In this document: in pieces, positions 36,696 to 45,927 of the stretch | Position numbering within the stretch: the stretch's first letter is position 1 | Layout of the letters: each line of letters begins with the position of its first letter | From: an uncultured Photobacterium sp. | Lineage (GTDB): Bacteria > Pseudomonadota > Gammaproteobacteria > Enterobacterales > Vibrionaceae | Length of the DNA: 46,771 bases | Direction of reading: 5' to 3' | NCBI GenBank assembly: GCA_947039005.1 | Contig: CAMQXY010000012.1 | Location: forward strand, 1 to 46,771 | Translations under genes and position numbers: made by a program | The notes under the pieces: generated by a model | Databases searched by the model: none | The model's input: the letters and a program-made list of their open reading frames with translations, nothing else | What the model was told of the DNA's origin: nothing

Positions 36696-38360
36696 ATGAG
36701 TGAATCTGAAGCTCGTCCATCTAACTTTATTCGCCAAATTATTGATGCGGATTTAGCCAGTGGCAAACATACAAGCATACATACCCGATTCCCGCCAGAA
36801 CCAAATGGTTATCTGCATATCGGCCATGCGAAATCTATTTGTTTGAACTTCGGTATTGCTCAGGACTATCAGGGTCAATGTAACTTACGTTTCGATGACA
36901 CCAACCCTGAGAAAGAAGACATTGAATACGTTGAGTCTATTAAAAATGATGTTAACTGGTTAGGCTTTGAGTGGAGTGGTGAGATTTGTTATTCATCAAA
37001 CTACTTTGATCAGCTTTACGGGTTTGCCATTGAATTAATTAATAAAGGCTTAGCGTATGTTGATGAGCTAAGTCCTGAGCAGATGCGCGAATACCGCGGT
37101 ACGTTAACGCAAGCGGGTAAACATAGCCCTTATCGTGATCGTAGCGTTGAAGAAAACTTAGCCTTGTTTGAAAAAATGAAGAATGGCGACGTTGAAGAAG
37201 GCAAAATGTGTCTGCGTGCAAAAATCGACATGGCATCACCGTTTATGGTTATGCGTGATCCGGTTCTTTACCGCGTTCGTTTTGCACATCACCACCAAAC
37301 AGGTGATAAGTGGTGCATTTACCCAATGTACGACTTTACGCATTGTATTTCTGATGCGCTAGAAGGCATTACGCATTCTATTTGTACGCTTGAATTCATG
37401 GATAACCGTCGTTTATACGATTGGGTTCTTGAAAATATCACCATTGATTGCACACCACATCAGTATGAGTTTAGTCGTCTAAACCTTGAATACACGGTGA
37501 TGTCTAAGCGTAAGTTAAACCAACTTGTAACTGACAAACTAGTTAACGGTTGGGATGACCCACGTATGCCTACGATTTCTGGTTTACGTCGTCGCGGCTT
37601 TACACCGGGCTCTATGCGTGAATTCTGTAAGCGTATTGGTGTGACTAAGCAAGATAACACCATTGAGATTAGCTCATTAGAATCTTGTATTCGTGATGAT
37701 CTTAACGAAAATGCACCACGTGCAATGGCTGTTTTAGATCCAGTTAAAGTTGTGATTGAAAACTTTGACGGTGAAACTGAAACGCTAACGGTTGCTAATC
37801 ACCCGAATAAGCCAGAAATGGGCGTGCGTGAAGTACCATTTAGTCGTGAACTTTACATTGAACGTGAAGACTTCCGCGAAGAAGCGAACAAGAAGTACAA
37901 GCGTTTAGTGCTAGGTAAAGAAGTTCGTCTACGTGGCGCATACGTGATCCAAGCTGAACGTATTGAAAAAGATGCTGAAGGCAATATCACGACTATTTAC
38001 TGTACTTACGATAAAGACACGCTAGGTAAAAACCCTGCTGACGGTCGTAAAGTAAAAGGTGTTATTCACTGGGTATCTGCACAAGCGGGTATTCCAGCAG
38101 AAATTCGTTTATACGATCGTCTATTCACTGTGCCAAACCCAGGCGCTGCTGAAGATTTCGTATCAGTGATTAACCCTGAATCTCTAACGGTATTAAACGG
38201 TTTTGTTGAGCCTTCATTGGTGACAGCTGAAGCTGAAAAAGCATACCAGTTTGAGCGTATGGGCTATTTCTGTGCTGATAACAAAGATTCAAGTACAGAC
38301 CATTTAGTATTTAACCGTACTGTTGGTTTACGTGATACTTGGGCAAAAATTGGTGACTAA
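36696..38360 (+). CDS. glnS: glutaminyl-tRNA synthetase
   Basis: Class I synthetase that charges tRNA-Gln. The 554 residues match E. coli GlnS in length, with HIGH at 41-44 within [23 protein letters not shown] near 66, and the KMSKS-equivalent VMSKRKL (268-274). The C-terminal part carries the two beta-barrels of anticodon binding. A GAGGTG ribosome site precedes the ATG. In E. coli glnS also lies next to nagE; here the chitobiase gene is placed between them. Strong terminator downstream. Confidence 0.98.
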   Translation: MSESEARPSNFIRQIIDADLASGKHTSIHTRFPPEPNGYLHIGHAKSICLNFGIAQDYQGQCNLRFDDTNPEKEDIEYVESIKNDVNWLGFEWSGEICYSSNYFDQLYGFAIELINKGLAYVDELSPEQMREYRGTLTQAGKHSPYRDRSVEENLALFEKMKNGDVEEGKMCLRAKIDMASPFMVMRDPVLYRVRFAHHHQTGDKWCIYPMYDFTHCISDALEGITHSICTLEFMDNRRLYDWVLENITIDCTPHQYEFSRLNLEYTVMSKRKLNQLVTDKLVNGWDDPRMPTISGLRRRGFTPGSMREFCKRIGVTKQDNTIEISSLESCIRDDLNENAPRAMAVLDPVKVVIENFDGETETLTVANHPNKPEMGVREVPFSRELYIEREDFREEANKKYKRLVLGKEVRLRGAYVIQAERIEKDAEGNITTIYCTYDKDTLGKNPADGRKVKGVIHWVSAQAGIPAEIRLYDRLFTVPNPGAAEDFVSVINPESLTVLNGFVEPSLVTAEAEKAYQFERMGYFCADNKDSSTDHLVFNRTVGLRDTWAKIGD

Positions 38361-38380
38361 TTAGTCGTTAATATTTGTTA

Positions 38381-38418
38381 AAAAGCGCCTATTTCAGTAA
38401 TGGAATAGGCGCTTTTTT
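38381..38418 (+). terminator. glnS terminator
   Basis: Stem AAAAGCGCCTATT/AATAGGCGCTTTT with a small loop and a seven-T tail. Confidence 0.9.
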
Positions 38419-38437
38419 TATGGCGCTTAGCTGTTGC

Positions 38438-39478
38438 TTATTTCCCTGAGGCGATGACTTTTTGAGTAATATCACCCGCTAATTCATTATTGACGATATT
38501 AAATTTGATCAGTTTTTGTGATTGCTGAATCGCTTTAATGTCATAGTTAAATTGGGTATAAGTATCGCCCCATTGGTAGCGAATAAATGTCTCACCAGAT
38601 TGTAGATGCTGATTGATTGAGTATTCAGTCGCATAGCCAGACATTTTGCCATTAATGGGACGGTTTGGCGCATCATGTGGAATACGGAACATGGTTGAGT
38701 CTAGTTTCACTATGCCATTTGTTACACTGCTAGGCTCTTTTAGATGCTGAGAGAAATAAGTGGTGTGAATAAAGCGATCTTCTGGGTTAGCGTTACCACC
38801 AGTCCCCAAATTTGTTTGGCTCCATTGTTGATCTTGTTCGCCCCAACCGCGTTGTGAGCGTTGGACATTAGCAAGATGCTGATCATATCCTGGTTGGTTA
38901 GTCAGTACTGTGTATTGTTTGCCATGCCAAATTTGTGGTTTACCGTTACGCCATTCAACAATAGCACTATCACCGGTTGGATCTTGGAATGAGAGATGTA
39001 GCGCAATACGTACTGGAATTCCATCGATCAATTCTTCAATTGGGGCATTGTCTTTAATTGCTGCCACCAATTCATTGACATTTTTGTACTGTGATAATAG
39101 GTGACGTAAATAAGTTATCGCACCAGCTTGTTGTTGTGGATCGCCCTTACCAAGATCCATCTCACCATCATAAAGTATATTACCGCCTAATCCTTGCGAG
39201 TTAAGACCATCAACGACAATGCCATAAGCTGTAATACCAGTAACAGCATACTTAGCATTAATATTATTAAGCTTGCTCAAGTGGGTAGAGTATTCACTGC
39301 CTTGTGGGTAATTGACTAATGTTGGGTGGGTTGATTCTGACCAATCCATTGTACGTGCAACGAATGTGCCCTGATCTTTTGTTTCCCATAAAACCCGTGT
39401 ACAAGCATGAGCGACAGAAGAAATAGAGCTTAAAGATAAGGCGCTAACTAAAGCAATAGTGAGTGAATGAAGTTTCAT
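38438..39478 (-). CDS. exported linear amide C-N hydrolase (choloylglycine hydrolase / penicillin V acylase family)
   Basis: A 346-residue Ntn hydrolase. The signal peptide (about 25 residues, ending SVAHA) is cut directly before CTRVLWETK, so export itself would expose catalytic Cys26 as the N-terminal nucleophile. Other family features are the ARTMDW segment (RxxDW, the substrate Asp) near 41-46, and the later NQPGYDQHL and RNGKPQIW regions. Family members cleave bile-salt conjugates, penicillin V or acyl-homoserine lactones; the periplasmic vibrio type is more PVA-like than bile-salt-like. The substrate is not known here. It lies alone between glnS and fur. Confidence 0.88.
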   Translation of the reverse strand: MKLHSLTIALVSALSLSSISSVAHACTRVLWETKDQGTFVARTMDWSESTHPTLVNYPQGSEYSTHLSKLNNINAKYAVTGITAYGIVVDGLNSQGLGGNILYDGEMDLGKGDPQQQAGAITYLRHLLSQYKNVNELVAAIKDNAPIEELIDGIPVRIALHLSFQDPTGDSAIVEWRNGKPQIWHGKQYTVLTNQPGYDQHLANVQRSQRGWGEQDQQWSQTNLGTGGNANPEDRFIHTTYFSQHLKEPSSVTNGIVKLDSTMFRIPHDAPNRPINGKMSGYATEYSINQHLQSGETFIRYQWGDTYTQFNYDIKAIQQSQKLIKFNIVNNELAGDITQKVIASGK

Positions 39479-39604
39479 GATTAATTCTCTATATAATTTA
39501 TAAATAGCTTATTGATATATATATTTAATTAATCATTGGTTGTCACGTGGTCAATTGTAACGTTATTTGAATCGTGATATGGGTCTTGGTTTTTTCTAGA
39601 TATA

Positions 39605-39633
39605 AAAAACCAGTGATATTGATCACTGGTTCT
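39605..39633 (-). terminator. fur terminator
   Basis: AACCAGTGAT/ATCACTGGTT inverted repeat with T-rich DNA on the minus-strand side (TTTTTTATA). It lies between fur and the Ntn hydrolase, 25 bases after the fur stop. Confidence 0.75.
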
Positions 39634-39657
39634 TAGAGTAAAAATAACGAGTTGTTG

Positions 39658-40104
39658 TTATTTTTCGTCGTGCAACGTTTCATCGGCATTACAGTCGCCA
39701 TCGATGCAATGACCATAAAGGTATAAACTATGGTTTGTTAAACGAACATTAAAGCGTGCCGCGATGTCTTTTTGGCGTTGCTCAATCATTTCGTCTGAAA
39801 ATTCAATTACTTTGCCACAATCAAGACAAACTAGATGATCATGATGATGTTGAGTGGCTAATTCGAATACCGATTTACCACCTTCAAAATGGTGACGCGT
39901 TACAATACCGGCATCATCAAATTGATTAAGAACACGGTAAACGGTCGCAAGACCAATTTCTTCACCGATATCGATGAGTTTTTTATACAGGTCTTCAGCA
40001 CTGATGTGTTGGCAATCAGGTTGTTGAAGCACTTCTAAAATCTTAAGACGAGGAAGTGTTACTTTAAGACCAGCTTGCTTGAGCGCGTGATTATTATCTG
40101 ACAT
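39658..40104 (-). CDS. fur: ferric uptake regulator Fur
   Basis: Iron-responsive repressor. It has 148 residues, as in E. coli. The winged helix (1-83) contains KVTLPRLKILEVLQ and GLATVYRVLNQFDDAG (51-66). The metal sites are the HHHDH cluster (86-90) and structural zinc cysteines C93, C96, C133, C138. The ATG at 40104 has AGGATAATCGG upstream and gives the family length; an in-frame ATG at 40164 without a ribosome site would add 20 residues. No strong Fur box was seen upstream. Confidence 0.97.
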   Translation of the reverse strand: MSDNNHALKQAGLKVTLPRLKILEVLQQPDCQHISAEDLYKKLIDIGEEIGLATVYRVLNQFDDAGIVTRHHFEGGKSVFELATQHHHDHLVCLDCGKVIEFSDEMIEQRQKDIAARFNVRLTNHSLYLYGHCIDGDCNADETLHDEK

Positions 40105-40164
40105 CCGATTATCCTGTTGGCTAGCTGCAAAAATGTTGCAGTAGTCTTTCTCATTTAGATTCAT

Positions 40165-40560
40165 TATAAGTGACGCAACGATAACAATAAACCTTAAAAG
40201 GTTAGTTATCTAGTAGAAGTGTCACTTTTCTTGAGTTTGCAATATTGTGAAAATTATGTAATAAATTAACTCATCATACCAGTTTGTATGGAGTATTGCT
40301 TTGTTTGATTACTATAAGCCAAGTTTGGTTAAGCTGGCGTTAAACTTATGACCTCCATTTTTGGGATCTGGTATTAAAATGGTATCGATTAGTGATGATT
40401 TTCATTATATGCGGTTGCAATTGAAGAAGGCGAATAATGAAGTCGTAGCGCAAATTACACGGATATTCTATGTTAGAAAAAAGCCACAATATTGGTCTAA
40501 AATTATTTCTTAACCTCGTAATATTAATGTATAACGGTCAGAGTAATTATGGCGTAGATA
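40165..40560. other. fldA-fur intergenic stretch
   Basis: About 400 bases between fldA and fur, mostly without an obvious gene. It contains the fur promoter region and a 44-codon plus-strand frame listed separately. No tRNA-like or operator structure was found. Confidence 0.4.
40379..40513 (+). CDS. possible 44-residue peptide, unrecognised
   Basis: ATG to TAA with a plausible protein composition (MVSISDDFHYMRLQLK..., ending YWSKIIS). There is no ribosome site nearby and an in-frame TGA closes the frame at 40349. It is antisense to the direction of fur and fldA. It could be chance, a remnant of a lost gene, or a small gene. Low confidence. Confidence 0.2.
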   Translation: MVSISDDFHYMRLQLKKANNEVVAQITRIFYVRKKPQYWSKIIS

Positions 40561-40562
40561 AT

Positions 40563-40590
40563 AAAAAACGCGCTATTAGAGCGCGTTCTT
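40563..40590 (-). terminator. fldA terminator
   Basis: Stem ACGCGCT/AGCGCGT with five-base loop; on the minus strand it is followed by TTTTTTATTA. It lies about 25 bases after the fldA stop. Confidence 0.86.
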
Positions 40591-40609
40591 ATTGGTGTGC
40601 TGATGATGC

Positions 40610-41137
40610 TTAGTCAGCAAGTTCAGCAAGACACATCTCATCAAAGATTTGATTAACCCATTGCTCAACACGCGGTGCTGTTAGCTCAGGTTGACGGTCT
40701 TCATCAATGCATAAGCCAACGAAGTTTGCATCATCAACTAATGCTTTAGATGCTTCAAACTCGTAGCCTGCAGTGGCAAAGTTACCCACGATTGTGCCGC
40801 CTTTGCTTTCAACGATGTCACGTACAGTGCCCATCGCATCACAGAAGTATTCTGCGTAATCTTCTTGGTCACCACAACCAAAAATAGCAACAAGTTTAGT
40901 TGAAAAATCAACTTGCTCAAGCTCAGGGAAAAAGTCATCCCAATCGCACTGTGGTTCACCGTAATACCAAGTAGGAATACCTAGTAGTATCAGATCAAAG
41001 TTGTCGATATCTTCTTTGCTGCTTTTTGCGATATCTTTTACTTCAACTAGCTTGCTACCTAGTTGCTTCTGAATCATTTTAGCGACAGCTTCGGTGTTAC
41101 CAGTGTCGCTACCAAAGAAGAGTCCAACGCTCGCCAT
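40610..41137 (-). CDS. fldA: flavodoxin
   Basis: An FMN electron carrier of 175 residues (E. coli FldA 176). It has the phosphate loop GSDTGNTE (9-16), the aromatic FMN stack region IPTWYYGEPQCDWDDFFP and a second FMN loop GCGDQEDYAEYFCDA. It belongs to the long-chain class and donates electrons to enzymes such as radical-SAM proteins and the pyruvate formate-lyase activase. The ATG at 41137 is chosen for length and for MASVGLFFGS; an in-frame upstream start at 41251 adds 38 hydrophobic residues that no flavodoxin has. It lies next to fur as in E. coli. Confidence 0.97.
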   Translation of the reverse strand: MASVGLFFGSDTGNTEAVAKMIQKQLGSKLVEVKDIAKSSKEDIDNFDLILLGIPTWYYGEPQCDWDDFFPELEQVDFSTKLVAIFGCGDQEDYAEYFCDAMGTVRDIVESKGGTIVGNFATAGYEFEASKALVDDANFVGLCIDEDRQPELTAPRVEQWVNQIFDEMCLAELAD

Positions 41138-41462
41138 AGTAGATATTACCCATATTAAATTGTTAACTGCTATTGGGCAGTTTACAGAAATCAGTATAAA
41201 CGACGCAATAATAATTATTTTTTGATGGCGATTCGATGTTTTTTCGCCCAAATATTATCATTGTTTATTGTTGCCCTACATCAAAAGGGCATGATAGCTC
41301 TTCGTCAATAATGTTAGCTTGCCTAGAGGCTGCTTTAATTGCATTACTGTTGAGGAGACCATCGAACTTAGCGCACTATATCACAGTAGAGTAAGGGATT
41401 TAATAGTTAGTCCTGTAGTCTACTATAGTTAACCGCTGATTTTAATGAGATGTTATTTAAGT
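41138..41462. other. fldA upstream region
   Basis: About 325 bases without a credible gene. It holds a short inverted repeat GCCCT/AGGGC near 41272-41290 and ATTATCATT at 41254-41262. The latter resembles half of a Fur box, but its partner half is poor. The fldA promoter should lie here. No clear terminator was seen for ybfF. Confidence 0.4.
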
Positions 41463-42227
41463 TTATTGAGCTAAAAATTGATTAATAATACGATTTACAG
41501 TCTCTGGCTTTTCGGCATGGAGCCAATGACCCGTATTCGCAACTACATGTGCTTTGGCATTAGGAAATTGTGCCATGATCGCATCACGATATTGGGGCTC
41601 AATATAATCAGATAGCTGTCCTTTAATAAATAATGTTTTACCCGTGAACGGTTGCGAAGTTGGCTGCCAGCCCATAATGGTGGCGTAGTGAGCAATTAAG
41701 CCTTCGACATTAAATCGCCATTGGTAACCCGTCTCTGTTTTTGCTAATGATTTTAATAAAAATTGGCGAACACCAGCATCCTCGATATAACGGGCTAAAT
41801 ATTGTTCAGCTTCACTGCGTTTTGTTATTGGGTGAAGGTTAACTTCTCGTAAACCATTAAAGACATTTTGATGACGATGAGTGTGGTATACCACTGGAGC
41901 CATGTCGATAACAATCAGATGACTAACACGGTGTGGTATTAATGCCGATAGTGTCATCGCAACTTTGCCGCCCATTGAATGACCCACAACATCAAACTGA
42001 TCAATCGCGAGATGATCAAGGGTATCAATAATATCTTGGGCAAGATCCTGGTAGGTAAATTGATCGCTGTGAGGTGATAAACCATGATTGCGAAGATCGA
42101 TACTGATCACTTGGTAATGTTGTTTTAATTCTCGGGCTAAAAGACCAAGATTATCTGCGCTGCCGAACAAACCATGGATCAAAACGATCGTTTTACCCTT
42201 GCCTTCAGCACGAAAATGAAGATTCAC
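41463..42227 (-). CDS. ybfF: alpha/beta-hydrolase esterase YbfF
   Basis: A 254-residue esterase with the alpha/beta-hydrolase signatures LIHGLFGSADNLG (16-28), the nucleophile elbow GHSMGGK with S84, and a C-terminal histidine region ANTGHWLHAEKP (about 231-242). It aligns with E. coli YbfF throughout, including DLRNHGLSP. E. coli YbfF hydrolyses short acyl esters and acyl-CoA-like substrates; the physiological role is unclear. The start is GTG at 42227, with only a weak ribosome site. It is divergent from seqA, as in E. coli. Confidence 0.93.
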   Translation of the reverse strand: MNLHFRAEGKGKTIVLIHGLFGSADNLGLLARELKQHYQVISIDLRNHGLSPHSDQFTYQDLAQDIIDTLDHLAIDQFDVVGHSMGGKVAMTLSALIPHRVSHLIVIDMAPVVYHTHRHQNVFNGLREVNLHPITKRSEAEQYLARYIEDAGVRQFLLKSLAKTETGYQWRFNVEGLIAHYATIMGWQPTSQPFTGKTLFIKGQLSDYIEPQYRDAIMAQFPNAKAHVVANTGHWLHAEKPETVNRIINQFLAQ

Positions 42228-42319
42228 TGGCTATTTTCTCTAGTTAGGTGTGGTATTTACCATAGAGTATAACCTCGGATCAGGCTATAATCGTACCCAG
42301 AATTTTAAACGGAATGATA

Positions 42320-42874
42320 ATGAATAATACCATGAAGACTATTGAGGTAGACGAAGAGCTATATCGTTATATCGCTAGCCAAACGCAACATATTGGTGAA
42401 AGCGCTTCTGATATTTTACGTCGCTTGCTTATGGTGCCAGAAGAACAATTGCAGCAACCAGCAGTTGTGATGCCTGTTCGTCCTAAAGGCATTGTTGTGA
42501 GTAGAGATGCTGGCAATGAGTCAACTATGGATCGCGTTAAAGAAATGCGTACAGTGCTAATTTCAGATGAATTTGCGGCGCAAGAAAAAGCAATTGGCCG
42601 TTTTATGCTGATCTTATCTTCTCTTTATCGTATTGATGCTGATGGCTTCGCTGAAGCCGCGGCGATTAAAGGACGTACGCGTGTCTATTTCGCACATGAT
42701 GAAGAAACATTACTCGCAAGTGGTAAAACGACGAAGCCAAAAGCCATCTCCACAACCCCATTTTGGGTGATCACAAATACCAATACAGACCGAAAGCGTC
42801 AAATGATTGACCAATTAATGACGAAGATGGGGTTTAGTTCTGATATTATTGATAAAGTTTGTGGTGAAATTTAA
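42320..42874 (+). CDS. seqA: replication initiation negative regulator SeqA
   Basis: Binds hemimethylated GATC sites and delays re-initiation at oriC. The 184-residue protein has the N-terminal oligomerisation motif KTIEVDEELYRYIASQT, an Ala/Pro-rich linker, and the C-terminal DNA-binding domain with RFMLILSSLY, GRTRVYFA and PFWVITNTNT. Three in-frame ATGs occur at 42314, 42320 and 42332. 42320 is chosen because GGA lies six bases upstream, but the E. coli protein starts at the equivalent of 42332 (MKTIEVD). pgm follows after 30 bases, as in E. coli. Confidence 0.96.
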   Translation: MNNTMKTIEVDEELYRYIASQTQHIGESASDILRRLLMVPEEQLQQPAVVMPVRPKGIVVSRDAGNESTMDRVKEMRTVLISDEFAAQEKAIGRFMLILSSLYRIDADGFAEAAAIKGRTRVYFAHDEETLLASGKTTKPKAISTTPFWVITNTNTDRKRQMIDQLMTKMGFSSDIIDKVCGEI

Positions 42875-42904
42875 TCACTATTGAGTTTTTACAAGGATAA
42901 GACA

Positions 42905-44551
42905 ATGGCAATCCATCCACGTGCGGGTCAACGCGCTCAGCAAGAAGATATGCATAATATTCCAGCACTAGTTGCTAATTATTTTCTGATTGAGCCAAAT
43001 ATTGCTGATCCGCTACAAAAGGTAGCATTTGGTACTTCTGGACATCGTGGTACTGCTGATAAAGGTACTTTTAATCAGCATCACATTTGGGCTATTGCTC
43101 AAGCGATTGCTGAAGTTCGTCTAGCTAATGGTTTAACTGGACCGCTATTTTTAGGTAAGGATACTCATGCTTTATCTGAGCCTGCATTTACTTCAACTTT
43201 AGAAGTATTGGTAGCGAATAACGTGAAAGTTGTGGTGCAAGAAGGGTTAGGTTATACGCCAACACCTGGCATTTCTCATGCGATTCTTTGCCATAATAAA
43301 GTGCATGCAGATAAAGCTGATGGCATTGTTATTACTCCATCACATAACCCACCGCAAGATGGTGGTATTAAATATAATCCTGTTCACGGTGGCCCTGCGG
43401 AAAGTGAATTAACTACCGCTATTGAGCAACGTGCCAATGACATCATTGCTAATGGTATGGTTGACGTAAAGCGTGTATCAATTACAGATGCTTTTGCTTC
43501 TGATCTTGTTGTAGAGCAAGATCTAGTTGCACCTTATGTTGCCGATTTAGTTAATGTTATTGATATTGAAGCGATTCAAAAAGCAAATTTAAAGCTAGGT
43601 GTTGATCCTCTTGGCGGTTCAGGTATTGAGTACTGGCGCCAGATTGCACAACATTATGCTCTTGACTTAACGCTAGTTAATGAATCTATCGATCCATCAT
43701 TCCGTTTCATGTCGTTGGATAAAGATGGTGTAGTGCGTATGGACTGTTCATCACCTTACGCGATGGCAGGTTTACTTGCTTATAAAGATAACTACGATCT
43801 AGCGTTTGGTAATGATCCTGATTATGACCGCCACGGTATTGTAACGCCTGCTGGTTTGATGAACCCTAATCATTACCTTGCAGTCTGTATCGATTACTTA
43901 TTCCGTCACCGTAGTGGTTGGGGTGAGCAAGTTGCTGTAGGTAAAACACTGGTATCAAGCGCTATTATTGATCGTGTTGTTGCAGCATTAGGTCGTGAAC
44001 TTGTTGAAGTACCTGTTGGCTTTAAATGGTTTGTTGATGGTTTATACAACGGCACACTAGGATTTGGCGGCGAAGAAAGTGCGGGTGCTTCTTTCTTACG
44101 TCAAGATGGTACGCCTTGGTCAACAGATAAAGATGGTATTCTTTTATGTCTACTTGCAGCCGAAATTACAGCTGTAACGGGTAAGAATCCACAACAATAT
44201 TATGATGAGCTTGCCGCTAAATTTGGCAGTTCAGAATACGCACGTTTACAAGCTGTTGCTAATAAAGAACAAAAAGCAGTGTTAAGCAAATTATCTCCAG
44301 AAATGGTTGCTGCTGAAACACTGGCCGGTGAGCCTATTCTTGCTCGCTTAACGCATGCGCCAGGTAACGGTGCTGCGATTGGTGGCTTGAAAGTAACCAC
44401 GGAAAACGGTTGGTTTGCTGCACGTCCATCTGGTACTGAAGATATTTACAAAATTTATTGTGAAAGCTTTAAAGGTAAAGAGCATTTAGCCCTTATCGAA
44501 AAAGAAGCACAAGATATTGTTAGTAAAGTATTTAGTGATGCTGGTCTATAA
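42905..44551 (+). CDS. pgm: phosphoglucomutase, alpha-D-glucose specific
   Basis: Interconverts glucose-1-P and glucose-6-P. The 548-residue protein matches E. coli Pgm closely: FGTSGHRG near 42, catalytic phosphoserine S146 in ITPSHNPP, metal-binding DPDYDRHG near 306, and sugar-phosphate binding RPSGTED near 508. ATG 42905 has AGGATAAGACA upstream; an in-frame TTG at 42881 would add eight residues. It is linked to seqA as in E. coli. A large hairpin terminator follows. Confidence 0.97.
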   Translation: MAIHPRAGQRAQQEDMHNIPALVANYFLIEPNIADPLQKVAFGTSGHRGTADKGTFNQHHIWAIAQAIAEVRLANGLTGPLFLGKDTHALSEPAFTSTLEVLVANNVKVVVQEGLGYTPTPGISHAILCHNKVHADKADGIVITPSHNPPQDGGIKYNPVHGGPAESELTTAIEQRANDIIANGMVDVKRVSITDAFASDLVVEQDLVAPYVADLVNVIDIEAIQKANLKLGVDPLGGSGIEYWRQIAQHYALDLTLVNESIDPSFRFMSLDKDGVVRMDCSSPYAMAGLLAYKDNYDLAFGNDPDYDRHGIVTPAGLMNPNHYLAVCIDYLFRHRSGWGEQVAVGKTLVSSAIIDRVVAALGRELVEVPVGFKWFVDGLYNGTLGFGGEESAGASFLRQDGTPWSTDKDGILLCLLAAEITAVTGKNPQQYYDELAAKFGSSEYARLQAVANKEQKAVLSKLSPEMVAAETLAGEPILARLTHAPGNGAAIGGLKVTTENGWFAARPSGTEDIYKIYCESFKGKEHLALIEKEAQDIVSKVFSDAGL

Positions 44552-44580
44552 TTCAGCACCATAACGGATAGTACGTACGA

Positions 44581-44634
44581 AAAAACGCCCTAATTATCTT
44601 CTTTCTAGTTGAAAGAAGATTAGGGCGTTTTTTT
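44581..44634. terminator. large bidirectional terminator between pgm and the DUF1853 gene
   Basis: About eighteen pairs: ACGCCCTAAT plus ATCTTCTTTC against GAAAGAAGAT plus TAGGGCGT, with loop TAGTT, an A run before and eight T after. The stop codon of the minus-strand gene falls at its edge (44633). Confidence 0.92.
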
Positions 44635-45418
44635 ATGGCTGTTGATTATGCCTTGGCCAATGATCGGGCACGATAAACCACACTTGATTATTACTATCTA
44701 GTGCTTGAGTCGGTACCTTAATTTCTGCAATATTGAGGAAGGTTATCAGTTGAGAAAATAGCGGTGGGGCTATCCATTGGCGTTTTTCTAGCACTTTTAA
44801 TTCTAATGCTGTTGCTTGCGAACAATAACACCAATGGCCTTTAAGGCAAATGGGGTTAATCGGCATATCTGAGCCAGATTGTGGATTGGGCCAAGCATCA
44901 AATAAACGTCCCTGCATAATTAATCGGCGCTGAGTCGGGTAATGGTCATTTAAGTGTTTAAAGGCAGGATGGTCGCTGAGTTGGAGTTGATGATCAATCA
45001 TACGGTTGATTTTTTTATCTAAATTATCATTGGCATTAGGACCCGGCCATTGATGCTGGAAGCGTAAATAAAATTTAATCGCGACTTCCCAATGTTCAAT
45101 TTCATCACTGCGGTGATTGTGGACTAAAAAATCAATTGCCCCAACAGTTTGCTGTTGCCATTGTAATTGAATTTCTTCGCCAATCAGGCTGTAATCTGGA
45201 TGATGAATGATTAATTGTTGCCACAGCCATTGGTAATAAAAACCTAATCGTGTATTGCCATTATAATGAATATCGGTCGGAATAATGGCATTTTTGGCAA
45301 ACTGTTGCAGCCATTGATTGCTGATACTGTAATCACACGCAGTTACAATATTAGGCATCTTCAATAGCGCGTGAAAATCGGCGCTGGTTTGATGGTAAAT
45401 ATTATGATCTTGTAACAT
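44633..45418 (-). CDS. DUF1853 family protein, possible PD-(D/E)XK fold
   Basis: A 261-residue cytoplasmic protein that fits DUF1853: RLGFYYQWLWQQLI (57-70) followed by DYSLIGEEIQLQW (75-87), GAIDFLVHN (93-101) and HWEVAIKFYLRF (109-120). The series E81/E82, D96, E111-x-x-x-K115 resembles the catalytic layout of PD-(D/E)XK nucleases, but no nuclease activity is known to me. Three cysteines lie in the second half. The ATG has AAGGATG about nine bases upstream. The gene is convergent with pgm and divergent from ybfA, with no operon partner. Confidence 0.8.
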   Translation of the reverse strand: MLQDHNIYHQTSADFHALLKMPNIVTACDYSISNQWLQQFAKNAIIPTDIHYNGNTRLGFYYQWLWQQLIIHHPDYSLIGEEIQLQWQQQTVGAIDFLVHNHRSDEIEHWEVAIKFYLRFQHQWPGPNANDNLDKKINRMIDHQLQLSDHPAFKHLNDHYPTQRRLIMQGRLFDAWPNPQSGSDMPINPICLKGHWCYCSQATALELKVLEKRQWIAPPLFSQLITFLNIAEIKVPTQALDSNNQVWFIVPDHWPRHNQQP

Positions 45419-45545
45419 ATTGACACATCCTTCAAAGTAAACGTTTTCTTTACCGTTATTGACTAATCGTTGACCGAATTTCTGTAGTATTCTTTCATTT
45501 ATTGGATTAAAGTACCAATAAAGTTTATTAGGTCAGGAGTTAGCA

Positions 45546-45749
45546 ATGTACACTCAGTTTTCAGTGGCGAATATTATTTCTCGTCGTGTTTATACGGTTT
45601 TATTAGGATTAGTGTGTTTACCTGTACTGCTTTTGATGCCGATTAATAAACGTACACGATTAACCAGCTATATGTATCGTTGCTGGTCGCAGACAAGTAC
45701 TAAACCATTGTGGCTATCACGACTTGATCATGGCGCTCAACGTCGCTAG
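45546..45749 (+). CDS. ybfA: small membrane protein YbfA (DUF2517)
   Basis: A 67-residue protein. It aligns with E. coli YbfA (68 residues) across RR-Y-V--G---LP, then RLTSYMYRCWSQTSTKPLW, matching E. coli RFYSYLHRVWSKTSDKPVW. One hydrophobic segment (about 17-33, YTVLLGLVCLPVLLLMP) suggests an inner-membrane protein with a basic cytoplasmic tail. The function is unknown. AGGAG lies six bases before the ATG, a near-ideal ribosome site, which supports a real gene despite the small size. Confidence 0.85.
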   Translation: MYTQFSVANIISRRVYTVLLGLVCLPVLLLMPINKRTRLTSYMYRCWSQTSTKPLWLSRLDHGAQRR

Positions 45750-45775
45750 TTAGCGTATGACGATGTATTGTTGAA

Positions 45776-45800
45776 AAAGCTGCCGACGGCGGCTTTTTTT
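45776..45800 (+). terminator. ybfA terminator
   Basis: Stem AAAGCTGCC/GGCGGCTTT (one G-U pair) with loop GAC and a seven-T tail. Confidence 0.88.
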
Positions 45801-45927
45801 GTATTTTAAATAATGTAAGTTCAGCAGATGATTAATTTTGGTGATTGAGATTCTGGTTAAAGGCTGATATTTTTTGAAGAAGGTGTTGTTGGTTCAATGA
45901 CATGACGTTATTTAAAAAGGATAAGCG

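Noticed and set aside
40105-40164. Twenty-residue N-terminal extension of Fur
   Set aside because: No ribosome site at 40164, whereas 40104 has a good one and gives the standard 148 residues. It is in frame, so it is not an overlapping leader ORF like E. coli uof.
41138-41251. Hydrophobic N-terminal extension of flavodoxin
   Set aside because: Flavodoxins are cytosolic and begin at MASVGLFFG; the extension reads through promoter DNA.
41250-41270. Possible Fur box upstream of fldA
   Set aside because: Only one half (ATTATCA) fits the 7-1-7 consensus; the other half is poor.
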